Part shown: one piece after another, positions 55,356-64,000 of the stretch
Numbering within the stretch: position 1 is the stretch's first letter
How the letters are laid out: each line of letters starts with the position of its first letter
From: Zelonia costaricensis
Taxonomy: Eukaryota > Euglenozoa > Kinetoplastea > Trypanosomatida > Trypanosomatidae
DNA length: 64,000 nucleotides
Direction: 5' to 3'
Assembly (NCBI GenBank): GCA_030849075.1
Contig: JASAOO010003449.1
Span: 1 to 64,000, forward strand
The notes under the pieces: model-generated
The model's database searches: none
What the model was told of the DNA's origin: nothing
The model's input: only the letters and a program-made list of their open reading frames with translations
Program-made: the position numbers and the translations under genes

Positions 55356-56438
55356 TTAGCCAGCCCCGGTGCCGCACGCACCGTGAGGGCGGTCTTGTGT
55401 TCCCGACGTGTCCTGTGCGACCACTGCGTCGCGAATGTAGGCGCGGGAGCCGAGGTCGGCGGCGCGGATCGGTTCGGGGATGCGGTGCCGCAGCATGCTC
55501 ACCACCAGCGCCGTCGCCGCGGCGAAGCCGACACCGTGGCCTGGCGAAACGAAGATGCACTTCTTCACACTGTTCTGCTGCCCATGCACGGCGTAGCCAT
55601 ACAGCGGCGTCGGGGTTGAGGCCCCCAGCAACGGCACAATGCGCGGCAGGGAGGCGGAGGCGGACGCGGACGCGGAAGCGGTCTGCTGCTCGCCGACGCG
55701 CTCCAGCGCCGCCTCGACCGCGCCACGTGTGAGCCCGTCGACCTGGAGCATCTTCTTTGAGCACCCAATCGTGGGGATGTCCAGCACCACGCCCAGGTGC
55801 GTGGCGAGACCGCAGCGCCGCGGGTGCTGCACGCCGTTGCCGTCTACAACGAGCAGCTGCGGCATCATCTCCGCTGCGAGCAACGCGGGCCGGACGGCGT
55901 CGAAGAGCTCGCGGACGGGCTGCACCTCGCGAAACGCCAAGAAGCCGGAGACATACGGCACCTGCAGGGTGCAGCGGTGCATGTAGGTGGCGACGCACTC
56001 CATGGAGGGGTACCGCAGGACGGCGAGACAGGCGACGCCGTCGTTGGTGTGGGGCACAAAGGAGATGTCGACCCCACCGACGTAGCGGAGCTCTGGCAGC
56101 GCAGGCACAGACTCGGACGCGTGAGGAGGGTTCTGCTGAGGCTGCTGCTGACGAGTGGCGTCGTGGTGGATCTGCCGCCGAACGGCGTTCCACTGCTCGT
56201 CAAGGTGTGGTGCCGACGCCAGAGTCGCCTCGAGATCGGGCAGCAGGAAGCGCCGATGAAGAAAGCGCGCATCGGGCTGAGCCGTGTCGCTGCAGTTTTC
56301 GTGATGGCTGTGAAGGTCCACGACGGTGTAGTACTCGGAGCGCGGCAGGTCCGCCTGCTGCGCCATCGTGCGCTGCTCCTCCTCCCAGGCCGCCCGCTGC
56401 TCGCCGCTTATGTGCTCCACGACGAGCTCCTCCTCCAT
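55356..56438 (-). CDS. Endonuclease V (eukaryotic ENDOV type)
   Basis: A 360-residue enzyme of the EndoV/Nfi family. Eukaryotic members cleave one nucleotide 3' of inosine, mainly in RNA. The core is complete: Asp124 in GGVDISF, the wedge PYVSGFLAFRE (161-171), Asp199 in VVDGNGVQHPRR, His214 in THLGVV and the IGCSKK lysines (about 228-229), ending with HRIPEPIRAADLGSRAYIR. PYVSGFLAFRE and RIPEPIRxAD are closer to animal ENDOV than to the E. coli PYIPGFLSFRE. An extra ~60 N-terminal residues include a His/Asp/Ser-rich stretch, and an Ala-Ser repeat lies in the loop near 250. No mitochondrial presequence is obvious. The start is at MEEELVVEHISGE; the frame to 56708 adds a poly-Phe stretch from an A-run. 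Confidence 0.93.
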   Translation of the reverse strand: MEEELVVEHISGEQRAAWEEEQRTMAQQADLPRSEYYTVVDLHSHHENCSDTAQPDARFLHRRFLLPDLEATLASAPHLDEQWNAVRRQIHHDATRQQQPQQNPPHASESVPALPELRYVGGVDISFVPHTNDGVACLAVLRYPSMECVATYMHRCTLQVPYVSGFLAFREVQPVRELFDAVRPALLAAEMMPQLLVVDGNGVQHPRRCGLATHLGVVLDIPTIGCSKKMLQVDGLTRGAVEAALERVGEQQTASASASASASLPRIVPLLGASTPTPLYGYAVHGQQNSVKKCIFVSPGHGVGFAAATALVVSMLRHRIPEPIRAADLGSRAYIRDAVVAQDTSGTQDRPHGACGTGAG

Positions 56439-59400
56439 GTTGGCCGGACGAGATCTGCGCGTTGGCACGCGAGAGAGTGGTGACACGAATGCTGGCCAGA
56501 GTTGAAGCAGAGGCGGGGACGACGACGCCACAATGACGTCGCTTGGACGAGTGAGAAGCGGGCAGTGGGGGCCGCGGAAGAGGCGACAGACACGGCCTAT
56601 TTGCGCCTGTTTTGGGATGCGCGTGTCTTCACAAAAGAGCACCCAGCGAAAAGAAAGCGAAGGCGAGGGCACGATGAAAAAAAAAAAAAGGAAGGCAGGC
56701 AGTTTCAAGCTGTCCTCCTCTGTCCTGCCGCTGGCTCAGTCAGGGGTGGGAGAGGGGAGGGGGTGCCGTGGCGGACCTCCTCTTCGCCGTCCGCACACGA
56801 GCGGCCCTCGTGCCCGCCACTTGGCAGTGCAGCACAGCCATTGTTAGAAACTCATTTCTTTTCTTGCTGCAGGAGCGGCCCGCGTGTGTCGGGTCCTTCA
56901 CGCGCCGGTTTGTGAGGTCGTTAACATGCGTCTTCTTTTGTTCTCTTCTTCTTCATTGCTTGTGGCAGTACACCGTCTTCTCAACACTACGCACACGCAG
57001 AGATAAAGTGCCGCCTCCATACTGTAAAGCTGCCCCTCCCTCCTCCCCCCCCCCACGCAGACACGTGACTGGTGTGCAGCGGGCACACTGACTTCGATCC
57101 TCCCTTGTACGAAGACGGTGAACAGGGTAGAAAAATTATTTGGAGGAAGGGGTCTGCGAAAGCTCGGGGGTAAGTCGTGATAAACGAAGTCGACAAACAA
57201 AAAAAAAAGCAAGAGTTTCACCGATGCCCATGCACGCACCACCGCAGAAGAAAACACAGACACGCGTGGGCGCACCTACACACACACACACACGTGCCGA
57301 CGAGACTGAAAGGGGGGGGGGAGGAGGAGGGATAGGCACTCCGGTTTAGGCGCGTGCGCGTGTCTGCTCTTCACCGTTTAACGGGAGGCTGACGGCCACA
57401 CAGCAGCGCTGCAAAGCCCGTCACCTGAGGCCGCCCTGTGGATGCCTCGGCAAACAAACAAACAACGAAGGCGGGGGGGGGGTGACAGTGGCTCGTGGCG
57501 GTGAGGGGGTGCAACGCTGTGCTCTCCCGTCTTGCCCCCCCCCCTCCCTGCCCCAGCCCACGCGAACGCACGCACGCAGACGGCGGTGGCGTAGGCATTG
57601 GGAGGGAGGGGGAGCGGGCGAGGTGTGGCGCGGACGGTCAAAGCGGTGCGCGCCAGAATCTTAAAACACACACAAAGAAGCTCAAGTGAGACGGAGGGTT
57701 TTCGTTGGTTTTGATGCAGAGCACGACGCCCCGTGCCCTCCTCACGCCGGCCTTCGCGGCGGAAGAAAACAACAACAAAAAAGCACGAACACACACACAA
57801 AAAAAAGAAAACGCGCGCGTCACCCAGGAGAGGCTGGAGTGAAGCAGGCACCACACACACACGCACACACACACGCGCACAGGTGGTGGGGAGGTTAGCG
57901 AGCTGCAGCGGGGAAGAGGAGCTTCACAGAAAGGGGAAAGGCGGAAAAACATGAAGGAGGAGGAGGAGGAAGGGGGGGGGGCAATTGACGCAAGACAAAA
58001 CGGGTGCACGTTCAGGGGTTGCCGTGATCAGACGCACACAGGAGCGCGGCAGCGGGAAACAAACGTGCGTGGGTCTGTCGGGGCAGTCTGTGAAAAATGG
58101 GCTCATCGGCGCAGGGCCGCAGTCGAAACGGATCAAGGCAGAGGGGAAGTGGCGGGAGGGCGAAGGGGCAAGAGCCGCACAGCAAGAAGGAGGGGGAGGG
58201 AGGGCACATGATGGGCGCATAGAGGCGCACCCACGCATACAGAGACACGCTCCGCGCTTAGGCAAGGTGCAGGCGTGTGCGTCGGCGACTGTGGACGTGT
58301 CGAGGCTACCTGCTCTCCGGAGATGCGCTTGGGCGACGAAGACGGAATGGTGGGGCGAAAGACAAGCGAAAGAGAGGGAGGGAGGGAGCGGGCAACAAGG
58401 ATCAGAGAGGGAAGCGCCGCTTTCAGGCCTAGGGGCGTTGAGACGTGCAGGCTGATCACCGCGCTGGAGACACGCACACACGAAGCCAAGACAACAACAA
58501 CAAAAAAGACCAGAGACAGCACACGCACACACATGGAGAGACACGCGTCTCATCGACGTTCGAACAGTGCCGTGCCCCCAAAGCAGGACACAGAGGAAGA
58601 AATGTGGAAGAAAGGAAAAAGAAAGGAAGAGGCGGTGTACGTTTGTGTGAGGAGCGGCACTGTCCGTACGCTTAGGCGTGTTGTGGATGTGTGTGTGTGT
58701 GTGTGTGTGCAAGACCGTTTCATTAGAGACAGTGTGCAGAGGAGGGGACGTGGCACTGGAGAAACACAGACACACACACACACGCACAAAGACACGCAGA
58801 CACACGTACATGGCCGAGGCGGGCCACGACGAAGCGAAACAAGAAAAGTGAGAGTCGCGTAAGGCGGAGGGAGAGGGCCCCTTAAAAATAGGAACAAAAG
58901 GAGAAAAGAAGGCGTTTTAGAACAAAAGCAAAGAGAGTCACACAGTGAGGGGGGCTGCGAGGTGGGGTCGGGGTACGAAGGAAGAAAGCCAGAGTGAGGT
59001 CAACGAAGGGGGGGGGGAAGGGAAGGTGAGGAAGGGGAGGAGGAGGGACACTCAGAGCGATAGGGATCGAGGAGGGCTGACGCTCCGTGTGCATTGACGC
59101 GCACAGACGTCTTGCTTTTCGAACAGCTCACCTCTCAACAAGAGAGCCGCCGTCCGCGCGTGCGGCTACCCCCCCCTCCCGCCCACCTCTTGCCACTGCT
59201 CATCCATCCACGAGCGCCTCCGTTGGCAGGAGTGCCCTCGCACAGCCCACGGACACCAGAGGAAAAAAAAAGAAAGAAACCAAGAGAGTTACCAGGCCCA
59301 CTCGCCCCCCCCCCCTCGCCGCCTTCATGACCCCCCCCACTTCCCCCGCCGCCTCACCCCTCACCTTATTCTCAACAGGAGATCAACAACAGCAAAAAAA

Positions 59401-59748
59401 TAATGGTCGTGAAAAGAGTTCCTTTGGCTCAGTGTTTCCTTTCCATGCGCATGATAACGGCGAGATTGCTTTCTGTTTGCGTGTCCGCTCAGGCGTGCGT
59501 GTGTGGAGCGGGAGGGAGGAGAAAGGCGAGGGGAGGGGGGGGGGGTTGAACTGCGTGGCCGGCTGGTGCACCCGAGCGTGCGAATAGCGCAACCCCCCAC
59601 TGTGATGCTGCAGCTGAGGTGGTGGATGCGGGTCCTTGTTCTATCCTGTCCCTGTTGCGCGCATCAGAGAAAGGGCAGAGGAGGGGGGGGGGGACGAGCA
59701 GCAACCAGCGCAGTCCAGCCTGGGCTTCCGAGACGGTCGCCACCTCTT
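56439..59748. other. 3.3-kb gene-free gap
   Basis: No supportable gene between the glucokinase stop and the endonuclease V start. It contains A-runs near 56678-56690, 57201-57209 and 59264-59272, (CA)n tracts near 57275-57293, 57853-57878 and 58764-58786, a (TG)n tract near 58690-58709, and G-runs such as 57311-57321. Open frames are repeat-derived. Confidence 0.5.
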
Positions 59749-60972
59749 TTACAGGTGGGACTGCTCTGTCGGCTTGGAGAGCTGACTGCCGAAGCCGAGG
59801 CAGCCGAGCAGGTTGATGTTGACGGTGCGCGTCTGACGCAGGAAGGTGGTGCGACCGAGGAAGTTGTACTGACGCTCCATTGTGTGCTCGTGCAGCCGCT
59901 CCTGCAACCCCTTGACGTTCTCCGCGTTCTCAAAGTAGAAACTGTTCGCCACGATGCTGTCACCCATCAGCACGCACGTCAGCGGCAAGAACTGCATCGT
60001 CGTCTCGGCGGCGAGGCCCATGAGATTCTTGTACAGGCGGTCCATGGCATGCGCGGCACCCGCGTCGTTGCCGGCCTTGGCCAGCTTCGCCACCTCTGGC
60101 GCGGACTTGATGGGCGCATCGGCCTTCTCGCCGTACTTCTCGTAGGCGTAGTTGAACTCCAGCCCGCTGCCGTTAGCCGCGGCCTCCCAGATCGGCGCAA
60201 CAGTGCCGTCGATGGACTTGTTGCGTGCCTTGGAGGCCATGTACTTGGCCAGCGCCTGGACGTAGTCGGAGGCCTGGTTGGCGCACCACGTCATCGACAG
60301 CGAGCCGCACTCCAGCGGCAGCACCACGTAGCTTTTGGAGATGCCCACGTAGTGAATCAGCGACGAGCCGAGGCCCGTGCCGGGGGCAACAACCACGCAG
60401 CGACCACGGCCAATCGTGCTGCCAGCGGCCTTGCCCTCCGACAGCGCATCCCACTGCGTGCCCTTCCACATCACCGTAAAGTAGTCCGACAGCATACCTG
60501 CATTGCTGAGCGCCAACACGCCGTAGCCGCCGGCCTCCAGGTCGTTCAGCAGCGCACTGCGACCCTTCGGGAACAGCTCGAGGGGGTACTCGGCGAGCCG
60601 CGCGATGCCCTTGAGGTTGTTGAAGGGACCGGCAAACTCCCCGTTCGTGACCGGGCCGGGCACGCTCACGGCGCCAGAGGCGATGCGGCCCAGGAAGGAA
60701 GCGGCGCGGTCCGGCAGGTTCGTCTTGAGGTGCTGCAGCACATCTTGGAAGAACTCGAGCAGCTGCCGCACGTCCTTCTTGGTGACCTTGAAGCGGACGT
60801 AGACGATGTGCAGCCCCTTCCGGGGGCCACTCGTGGAGGCCTGCGCAAAGCCGATGCGCGCGTTCGTTCCGCCGACGTCGCAGACGACGTAGATGGGACC
60901 AGTCGACCACGACGCGTCGCTCTTGATGGTGGTGGCAAGCTGCACCAGAGCAATCTCCTCGGTCTGCGCCAT
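59749..60972 (-). CDS. GLK: Glucokinase, glycosomal (PTS1 SHL)
   Basis: A 407-residue group-A glucokinase phosphorylating glucose with ATP. The phosphate-1 motif CDVGGTNARIGFA starts near residue 31, catalytic Asp144 lies in LLNDLEAGGYG, VVAPGTGLGSS is the second phosphate motif, and LECGSLSM holds the Glu expected to contact glucose. The C-terminus EQSHL ends in a canonical peroxisomal/glycosomal PTS1 (Ser-His-Leu), so it should act in glycosomes with hexokinase. The start is at MAQTEEIALVQL; an upstream Met (60984) would add only MCAV. A second copy, partly outside the window, lies about 2.3 kb upstream in transcription order. From memory it corresponds to the glucokinase of Leishmania chromosome 36. 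Confidence 0.95.
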   Translation of the reverse strand: MAQTEEIALVQLATTIKSDASWSTGPIYVVCDVGGTNARIGFAQASTSGPRKGLHIVYVRFKVTKKDVRQLLEFFQDVLQHLKTNLPDRAASFLGRIASGAVSVPGPVTNGEFAGPFNNLKGIARLAEYPLELFPKGRSALLNDLEAGGYGVLALSNAGMLSDYFTVMWKGTQWDALSEGKAAGSTIGRGRCVVVAPGTGLGSSLIHYVGISKSYVVLPLECGSLSMTWCANQASDYVQALAKYMASKARNKSIDGTVAPIWEAAANGSGLEFNYAYEKYGEKADAPIKSAPEVAKLAKAGNDAGAAHAMDRLYKNLMGLAAETTMQFLPLTCVLMGDSIVANSFYFENAENVKGLQERLHEHTMERQYNFLGRTTFLRQTRTVNINLLGCLGFGSQLSKPTEQSHL

Positions 60973-63298
60973 GACTGCACACAACGATGGAGACGAGATG
61001 AAGGCAGAGGTGGGCTTGCGGGTCGCAAAGGGCAGGTCGTCTGCTACGGAGAAACAGGCTGCGAGTACTGGAGTGTGAACGGGGCGATGAGCGAGAGTGT
61101 GTCACAGGCGCGTAGAGAGAGAGAGATAAGAAGATGTTTGAATACCTGCCGCGCAGGTTTTCGTTTGCGCGCACATGTGTTGGTGTGCGTTTGCGGAGGA
61201 GGCGAGAGTAGGAGGAGGGAGGGAGGAGGGCTGAGGAGTGGGCCCGAGCGTAAAAAGGGGGGGAGGGGGCAACGATGCACCCTCTTCTGAGGTCAGAGCG
61301 ATGCAGGCGGCTTTCTCGCTCCCCTGTGCACGAGCGCACACGACGCGAAGACGAAGGCGCCGGCAGAAGGCCCAACAGAAGGCACACTTGGTAAGGTGGC
61401 TCGGCTGTATGCCCCCGCCTTCACGCTTCAGTGCGTGGCCGAGAAGAAAAGGGAGTCCCCCCGACAAAGGCGGGAGCACCGGCACGAGAGCCGGACGAGC
61501 CGGCGCGCCTCACTCGTGTTTCTTGTTCTGTGACGTGTTGCTTTGGTGTTGCTTGAAACAGTTCCATGTGGCGCTCCTGACAAGAAAGGAGAAGAAAGCC
61601 CTCCAAGATGCCTTTTGTTTCTTTGCTTCTCTTGTGTGTCGGTGAGCAAACGACGCAAGACGGGGGGGGCGGCGGGCTCTTGTCCGGGGAGGCGCTGCGC
61701 CGCACACGAGGTCAAACTCGGACAACTCGGACAACTTAGGCGAAGGGAAGAAGTGAAGAGGAGGGCACGCACGCGCGCGCACACACACACGCGCACAAAC
61801 ACATAAAGTGAAGCACACGCAACACACGAAAATCCCACATTGAAGGGAAAGAACACCGCAGTGCGTGCAGCGGGGCAGTGGTGGGGTGAGTGTATGTGCG
61901 TGTGACGGTGGGAGGGGACAGGCAGCTGGGACATGTTCCAACGTAAATAGGACTGGGCGAGGCGGCAACGGGGAGGGGGGAGGGTCGCAGACGACGTAGA
62001 CGCGGCGGTTTTCTTCTTCATTTCCTTGTGTGTGTGTGCGTGCGGCCCGTGTTTCGCGGCGCGCGAGGCCATGATACATGCGTACACACGTGGCGCGCGA
62101 GCCTCGAAAGCAACAACATACACAAGAAAGAAGGCACACACAGTCAAGAGAAGAGAAAAACGCGCCCTCCTCGAACGGCGTTGGCCGGCTCGCCCGCACA
62201 CCGACTCATACACACATACGTGATTGCGTGTTGCTTGTATAGTACACGCTAGGGCCCATTCCCCCCCCGCACTGGCGAGCGCACGGTCCACATGCAAACA
62301 TCTAGGGCGTGGCGGCGGTGGAGCAGTGTCGCGACTTCATACCCGACAAGGACACCGACCCGCTAGGTAAACACAGAGGAAAAGGAGAAGGGGGTATGTA
62401 ATACGGATAGGTGAAGAACACAAACAAAGTAAAGAAGGGGCACGTGGTGTTCAACTTGCACCGAGGCAGATACGAGAAGAAGAAGAGGCGGACGGAGGGC
62501 CACCACGTGCCAACGAAGAACAGCTCGTGCGCGCTCACCGATACGCATCAACGCGATTGCGTGTGCACAAGTGCTCCCCCGGGGAAACAAAAATGGAGGA
62601 GAAGTGCCAGCAGTCCCTGAGCGTGAGACTACGCACCGGAACCTGCATCAAGCGGAGGGGTGGGGTGGGGGGAGCGGAGCATGTGGCGGAGCAGGCGCGA
62701 CCACTGAAATAAGAAGCCGACGCGCTGCTAGGGCTAAAGTGGGGAGAGGAGAGAAAGGGGAAAGACAAGTTTCGGCTGCAGGGGCTGGCTGGCTGGCTAC
62801 AACAGGTTCCCGCGACTTGGGTCCGCACAGAATGAGGGAAGAAGACACGACACTCGTGAGACGCAAGAGGGGCTGTACGTATAGACGTGGGGGAGAGTGC
62901 CTTGGGGGGAGGAGGAGTGGGGAAGGCCCACCTAGGCCAGGGGGAAACGTCGTGGTGGTTGGGGGTGGTTGGGGGGGGGGGAGAAAGAACACGAACAGAC
63001 GACATCTACAATCGTTCGCGGTGCCGTTCCACGTCGCGCCGATCTCGCTTTTCCGCACACAGATGTACGGAAATGAGCAACAATGAAGAAAATCGGAAGG
63101 GGGGGGGCCAAGGGAGGCGAAACTGAGAAGGGAGAAGGGAGGAGGGAGGGCACCACCTGCATTCCAGAGGGAAACACGAACACACACACACGCGCGCGCC
63201 TGTGCCCTTCCCGCCGGTACGCTGGTTCTGGGGAAACAACAAAGGGTGATGGCACGGCTCGGTTACACACGCTTCCACTCGCGTGTAGTCTGACGTGC
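60973..63298. other. 2.3-kb gene-free gap between glucokinase genes
   Basis: No supportable gene. It holds (CA)n tracts near 61777-61802 and 63179-63192, a (TG)n tract near 62026-62040, and G-runs near 61660-61670, 62970-62980 and 63101-63108. The minus-strand frame 61428-62297 is His/Cys/Val-rich from these repeats and lacks a domain. Confidence 0.5.
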
Positions 63299-64000
63299 TC
63301 AGAAGTGCGACTGCGTGGACTTCGCCAGATCCGCGGGCTTCGACAGCTCCGCGCCGAACTCGAGGCAACCAAGCAGGTTGATGTTTACGCTGTGCGTCTG
63401 GCGCATGAAGGTGGTGCGACTGAGGAGCTTGCGGCGGTGCTCGGTGCTATACTTGTGCAGCTGCGCCTGCAGCCCCTTTACATTTTCCGGCTTCGCAAAG
63501 TAAAAGCTGTTCGCCACGACGCTGTCGCCCATCAACATGCACGTCAGCGGCAGAAACTGCAGGGTCGTCTCGGCCGTGAAGCTAATGAGGTTCCTGTACA
63601 GGCGGTCCATGGCTGCCACCGCAGCAGGGTCGTTGCCGGCTTTGGCCAGCTTCGCGATCTCCGGCGCTGACTTGGTCGGCGCCGGCATGGCGGGCCCGTG
63701 CTTCTCGTAGGCGTAGTTGAAGGACAGCGCCCTGCCATTGGCCGCCTCCTCCCACATCGGCGCCACGGTCGCGTCGATGCTCTTGCCGCGAGCCCGCGTT
63801 GCGACGTGCTTGGCCAGCGTCTGCGTGTAGAGCGCATCGATCTCGCCGCTCCACGGCATCGACAGCGAACAGCACTCCAGCGGCAGCACCACGTAGCTTT
63901 TGGAGATGCCCACGTAGTGGATCAGCGACGAGCCGATGCCCGTGCCGGGGGCAACAACCATGCAGCGGCCGTGGCCGATGCTTGTGCCCAACTGCTTTCC
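63299..64000 (-). CDS. Second glucokinase-family protein, C-terminal part (cut by window end)
   Basis: The last 233 residues of a paralogue of the glucokinase at 59749-60972. The frame stays open through GKQLGTSIGHG to position 64000, so the N-terminal part, with the first phosphate motif and catalytic Asp, lies outside the window. VVAPGTGIGSS is kept. LECCSLSMPW replaces LECGSLSMTW, putting Cys where copy 1 has Gly beside the sugar-contact Glu. Copy 2 has ECCSLSMPWSGEIDAL where copy 1 has ECGSLSMTWCANQASD. It ends in QSHF instead of QSHL, a weak or lost PTS1, so it may be partly cytosolic. Leu/Met-type start codons near 63991 are not the true start. Confidence 0.92.
   Translation of the reverse strand, partial: GKQLGTSIGHGRCMVVAPGTGIGSSLIHYVGISKSYVVLPLECCSLSMPWSGEIDALYTQTLAKHVATRARGKSIDATVAPMWEEAANGRALSFNYAYEKHGPAMPAPTKSAPEIAKLAKAGNDPAAVAAMDRLYRNLISFTAETTLQFLPLTCMLMGDSVVANSFYFAKPENVKGLQAQLHKYSTEHRRKLLSRTTFMRQTHSVNINLLGCLEFGAELSKPADLAKSTQSHF

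Noticed and set aside
61428..62297. 289-residue minus-strand open frame between the glucokinases
   Set aside because: A possible signal-anchor-like stretch is present, but the frame is His/Cys/Val-rich from CA/TG tracts and overlaps other equally open frames.

Overview
This window looks like part of one chromosome of a trypanosomatid in the subfamily Leishmaniinae, most like a monoxenous insect parasite such as Leptomonas or Crithidia. The evidence is intronless, GC-rich genes that all lie on the minus strand, which indicates a single polycistronic transcription unit read from position 64000 towards 1. Gaps are long and full of (CA)n/(TG)n tracts and polypurine runs; on the coding strand these are the polypyrimidine tracts used for spliced-leader trans-splicing. 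A base J glucosyltransferase, a kinetoplastid hallmark, is encoded. From memory, the order glucokinase, GAPDH, tyrosine aminotransferase, JGT, sterol 24-C-methyltransferase, DPP8-like peptidase matches Leishmania chromosome 36. I could not run a search to confirm this.

In transcription order, from high to low coordinates: a glucokinase-family gene cut by the window end (63299-64000, C-terminus SHF); a complete glycosomal glucokinase (59749-60972, C-terminus SHL); an endonuclease V; a membrane-anchored short-chain dehydrogenase-like protein with degenerate catalytic motifs; aminotransferase TAT-5; cytosolic-type GAPDH; aminotransferases TAT-4, TAT-3, TAT-2 and TAT-1; a protein with 40-residue tandem repeats; a small single-pass membrane protein; the base J glucosyltransferase; sterol 24-C-methyltransferase; an EF-hand protein; an LDH/HicDH-like 2-hydroxyacid dehydrogenase; a 1957-residue cullin-like protein; and a DPP8-like serine peptidase. 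TAT numbers are labels for this window only.

The distinctive content is metabolic. There are five divergent subfamily-I aminotransferases, two glucokinase-family genes, a GAPDH and an LDH-type hydroxyacid dehydrogenase. A plausible reading (inference) is that the aminotransferases make 2-oxo acids from aromatic or branched amino acids and the dehydrogenase reduces them, reoxidising glycolytic NADH. Short near-identical patches between TAT-3 and TAT-4, and between the two glucokinases, suggest gene conversion. Both single-N positions in the sequence are flanked by 81- and 90-bp direct repeats and are probably unresolved assembly joins.

The gaps, including 5.2 kb and 4.7 kb gaps in the aminotransferase array, hold no gene I can support. 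I saw no tRNA, rRNA, CRISPR array, insertion sequence or clear retroposon.
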